Source: an uncultured Oscillospiraceae bacterium
GTDB taxonomy: Bacteria > Bacillota > Clostridia > Oscillospirales > Oscillospiraceae
NCBI GenBank assembly: GCA_934615645.1
Contig: CAKTTR010000093.1
Coordinates: forward strand, 1-6,043
Direction of reading: 5' to 3'
DNA: 6,043 bases
Shown: positions 4,898 to 6,043 of the stretch, piece by piece
Layout: the number at the start of each line of letters is the position of its first letter
How positions within the stretch are numbered: position 1 is the first letter of the stretch
The notes under the pieces: model-generated
Databases searched by the model: none
Told to the model about the DNA's origin: nothing
Seen by the model: only the letters and a program-made list of their open reading frames with translations
Position numbers and translations under genes: made by a program

Positions 4898-4926
4898 ATT
4901 ATAATAGAAGGTAAGCGCGAACCGAA
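4898..4926 (-). promoter_or_regulatory. Possible promoter for the 444-aa membrane protein gene
   Basis: A perfect minus-strand TATAAT (4903-4898) lies just after the yebC stop. The best -35 at 17-base spacing is TTCGGT (4926-4921), which is poor. Transcription would start near 4891, immediately before the terminator hairpin. Confidence 0.4.
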
Positions 4927-4927
4927 A

Positions 4928-5662
4928 TTACTCCTGCTCCCAGTTGTGCCAGACGTTCTGAACGTCGTCATCGTCCTCCATGATGTCCAGCATCTTTTCC
5001 ATGTTCTTGATCTGTTCCGGGTCCGTCAGCTTCTGGTAGTTCTGGGGGACCATCTCGATCTGCGCGGAGGCAAAATCATAGCCCTTCGCGCCCAGTGCTT
5101 CGGCGACGGCGTTGAAATCGTCCGGCGCGCAGGTGATGGTGAAGCAGTTTTCCTCGGCCTCGAAGTCATCCGCGCCGCAGTCCATGGCGTCCATCATGAC
5201 ATTGTCCTCTTCCAGCTCCTCCTCGGAGTTGTCGATGACGATGACGCCCTTGCGGTCGAACGACCAGCTCACGCAGCCGCTGGCGCCGAGATTGCCGCCG
5301 TACTTATCAAAGTGGTGCCGGATGTTACCGGCGGTGCGGTTGCGGCTGTCGGTCATCGTCTCGACGATGACGGCGACACCGCCGGGGCCGTAGCCTTCGT
5401 AGGTGATGGATTCGTAGTTATCGCCGCTGCCCGCACCGGAGGCCCGCTCCAGCACGCGCTTGATATTGTCGTTGGGCATATTCGCGGCCTTCGCTTTTGT
5501 GATGATCGTCGCCAGGCGAGAGTTGTTGTTCGGGTCGGCGCTGCCGCCTTCCTTGACCGCAACGATCATCTCCTTGGAGATCTTCGTAAAAATCGCCGCG
5601 CGCTTCGCGTCCTGCGCGCCCTTGGTTTTTTGAATATTATTCCACTTGGAATGTCCAGACAT
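4928..5662 (-). CDS. yebC: YebC/PmpR family protein
   Basis: A 244-aa soluble protein of the widespread YebC family, of normal length. The family was described as DNA-binding transcriptional regulators; more recent work links members to the ribosome, easing stalls at proline-rich sequences. The family signature is complete: MSGHSKWNNIQKTKG at the N-terminus, AKRAAIFTKISKEMIVAVKEGG (19-40), NSRLATIITKAKAANMPNDN (47-66), YEGYGPGGVAVIVETMTDSR (88-107) and NIRHHFDKYGGNLGASGCVSW (113-133). The C-terminal tail is acidic (IMEDDDD). It starts at the ATG 5660-5662 with a weak AAGG about 11 bases upstream and has its own promoter at 5695-5723 and terminator at 4847-4889, so it is probably monocistronic. 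It follows the Nif3-like gene on the same strand. Confidence 0.96.
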   Translation of the reverse strand: MSGHSKWNNIQKTKGAQDAKRAAIFTKISKEMIVAVKEGGSADPNNNSRLATIITKAKAANMPNDNIKRVLERASGAGSGDNYESITYEGYGPGGVAVIVETMTDSRNRTAGNIRHHFDKYGGNLGASGCVSWSFDRKGVIVIDNSEEELEEDNVMMDAMDCGADDFEAEENCFTITCAPDDFNAVAEALGAKGYDFASAQIEMVPQNYQKLTDPEQIKNMEKMLDIMEDDDDVQNVWHNWEQE

Positions 5663-5694
5663 AAGGATTCCGCCCTTCTTCGAAAATACAATTT

Positions 5695-5723
5695 ATTTTA
5701 CCAAAACCGCCGGATAAAATCAA
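5695..5723 (-). promoter_or_regulatory. Promoter of yebC
   Basis: Minus-strand TTGATT (5723-5718) and TAAAAT (5700-5695) are spaced by exactly 17 bases, predicting a start near 5688 and a leader of about 25 nt. The -35 lies only seven bases beyond the stop codon of the Nif3-like gene. Confidence 0.75.
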
Positions 5724-5730
5724 CCCGTTT

Positions 5731-6043
5731 TCATGCAAATTTCGTAACATCCGTGTGCGTTTCCGACTGCATCACCCGCAGCGCCGGGAATGCGCGCCGC
5801 AGCTGCGCGGCAAGCGCGTCACAGACCGGGTTCTCCGTCCAGAAATGCCCGGCGTCGATGAGGTTCAATCCCAGGTATTGGGCGTCCCGGAATTGGTTAT
5901 ATTTCACGTCCCCGGTGAGAAAGGTATCGCACCCGGCGTCCGCCGCCTGGCGAAAAAATTCCCCACAGGCCCCGCCGCCGACGGCCACCCGCCGCACCGG
6001 CCTGCCGCCGTCGCAGTAGCGCAGGCCGGGGCAGCCAAGTTTC
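5731..6043 (-). CDS. Nif3-like dinuclear metal-centre protein (DUF34), C-terminal part
   Basis: The 5' end is cut by the window, leaving the last 103 codons of a protein of the Nif3/DUF34 family (usually 250-370 aa, often annotated as GTP cyclohydrolase I type 2, true function uncertain). The visible part begins KLGCPGLRYCDGGRPVRRVAV and continues with the glycine-rich VGGGACGEFF, the family motif TGDVKYNQFRDA and DAGHFWTE, whose His and Glu four residues apart are metal ligands in studied homologues. KYN replaces the more usual KYH. A GTG at 5995-5997 could be read as a start, but homology continues upstream to the window edge, so the gene is longer. In Firmicutes it commonly follows trmK and sigA, which would lie to the right of this window. 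It ends with TGA at 5731-5733. Confidence 0.93.
   Translation of the reverse strand, partial: KLGCPGLRYCDGGRPVRRVAVGGGACGEFFRQAADAGCDTFLTGDVKYNQFRDAQYLGLNLIDAGHFWTENPVCDALAAQLRRAFPALRVMQSETHTDVTKFA

Noticed and set aside
4825..4971. N-terminal extension of the 444-aa protein
   Set aside because: The extra 49 residues would cross the yebC terminator and overlap the yebC end, and they do not resemble a domain.
4946..6019. Plus-strand 357-aa reading frame
   Set aside because: It is antisense to yebC and the Nif3-like gene, whose minus-strand products are clearly conserved families.

Overview
The window looks like chromosomal DNA from a GC-rich Firmicute, most likely a gut clostridium of the Oscillospiraceae/Ruminococcaceae type. 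This rests on the gene content (a clostridial-style XRE regulator, YebC, a Nif3-like protein, a MATE exporter and membrane-anchored proteins with Firmicutes-type orphan domains), on consensus sigma-A promoters with 17-bp spacers, and on GC-rich codon use in most genes. The taxonomic placement is inference.

Layout, left to right. Bases 1-124 hold palindromic and direct repeats; one perfect palindrome supplies the last codons and stop of a minus-strand MATE multidrug exporter (100-1503). The 422 bases upstream of that gene (1504-1925) hold a near-consensus promoter, a terminator-like hairpin about 50-100 nt into the leader, and three very small reading frames with Shine-Dalgarno sequences. Next is a minus-strand pair: an XRE repressor-like gene (2331-2609) followed by a 127-aa putative DNA-binding protein (1926-2309). 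Its promoter shares the -35 region with a divergent plus-strand promoter for a two-pass membrane protein with a C-terminal zinc ribbon (2756-3262). That gene is more AT-rich than its neighbours, and beyond its TGA stop the same frame continues into what looks like half of another zinc ribbon. Two hairpin terminators follow.

The right half is all minus strand: a Nif3-like gene cut by the window edge (5731-6043), yebC (4928-5662) with its own promoter, and a 444-aa single-pass membrane protein (3490-4824) carrying in-frame 39-bp and 24-bp repeats. Between yebC and the 444-aa gene a -10 box sits just before a strong terminator hairpin, so the downstream gene may be expressed through an attenuated promoter.

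Most of the window is ordinary housekeeping or orphan-gene chromosome. The parts most worth checking are the XRE / zinc-ribbon divergent pair with overlapping promoters, the leader of the MATE gene, and the repeat element at the left edge. I see no convincing new defence system, CRISPR array, tRNA, rRNA or transposase.
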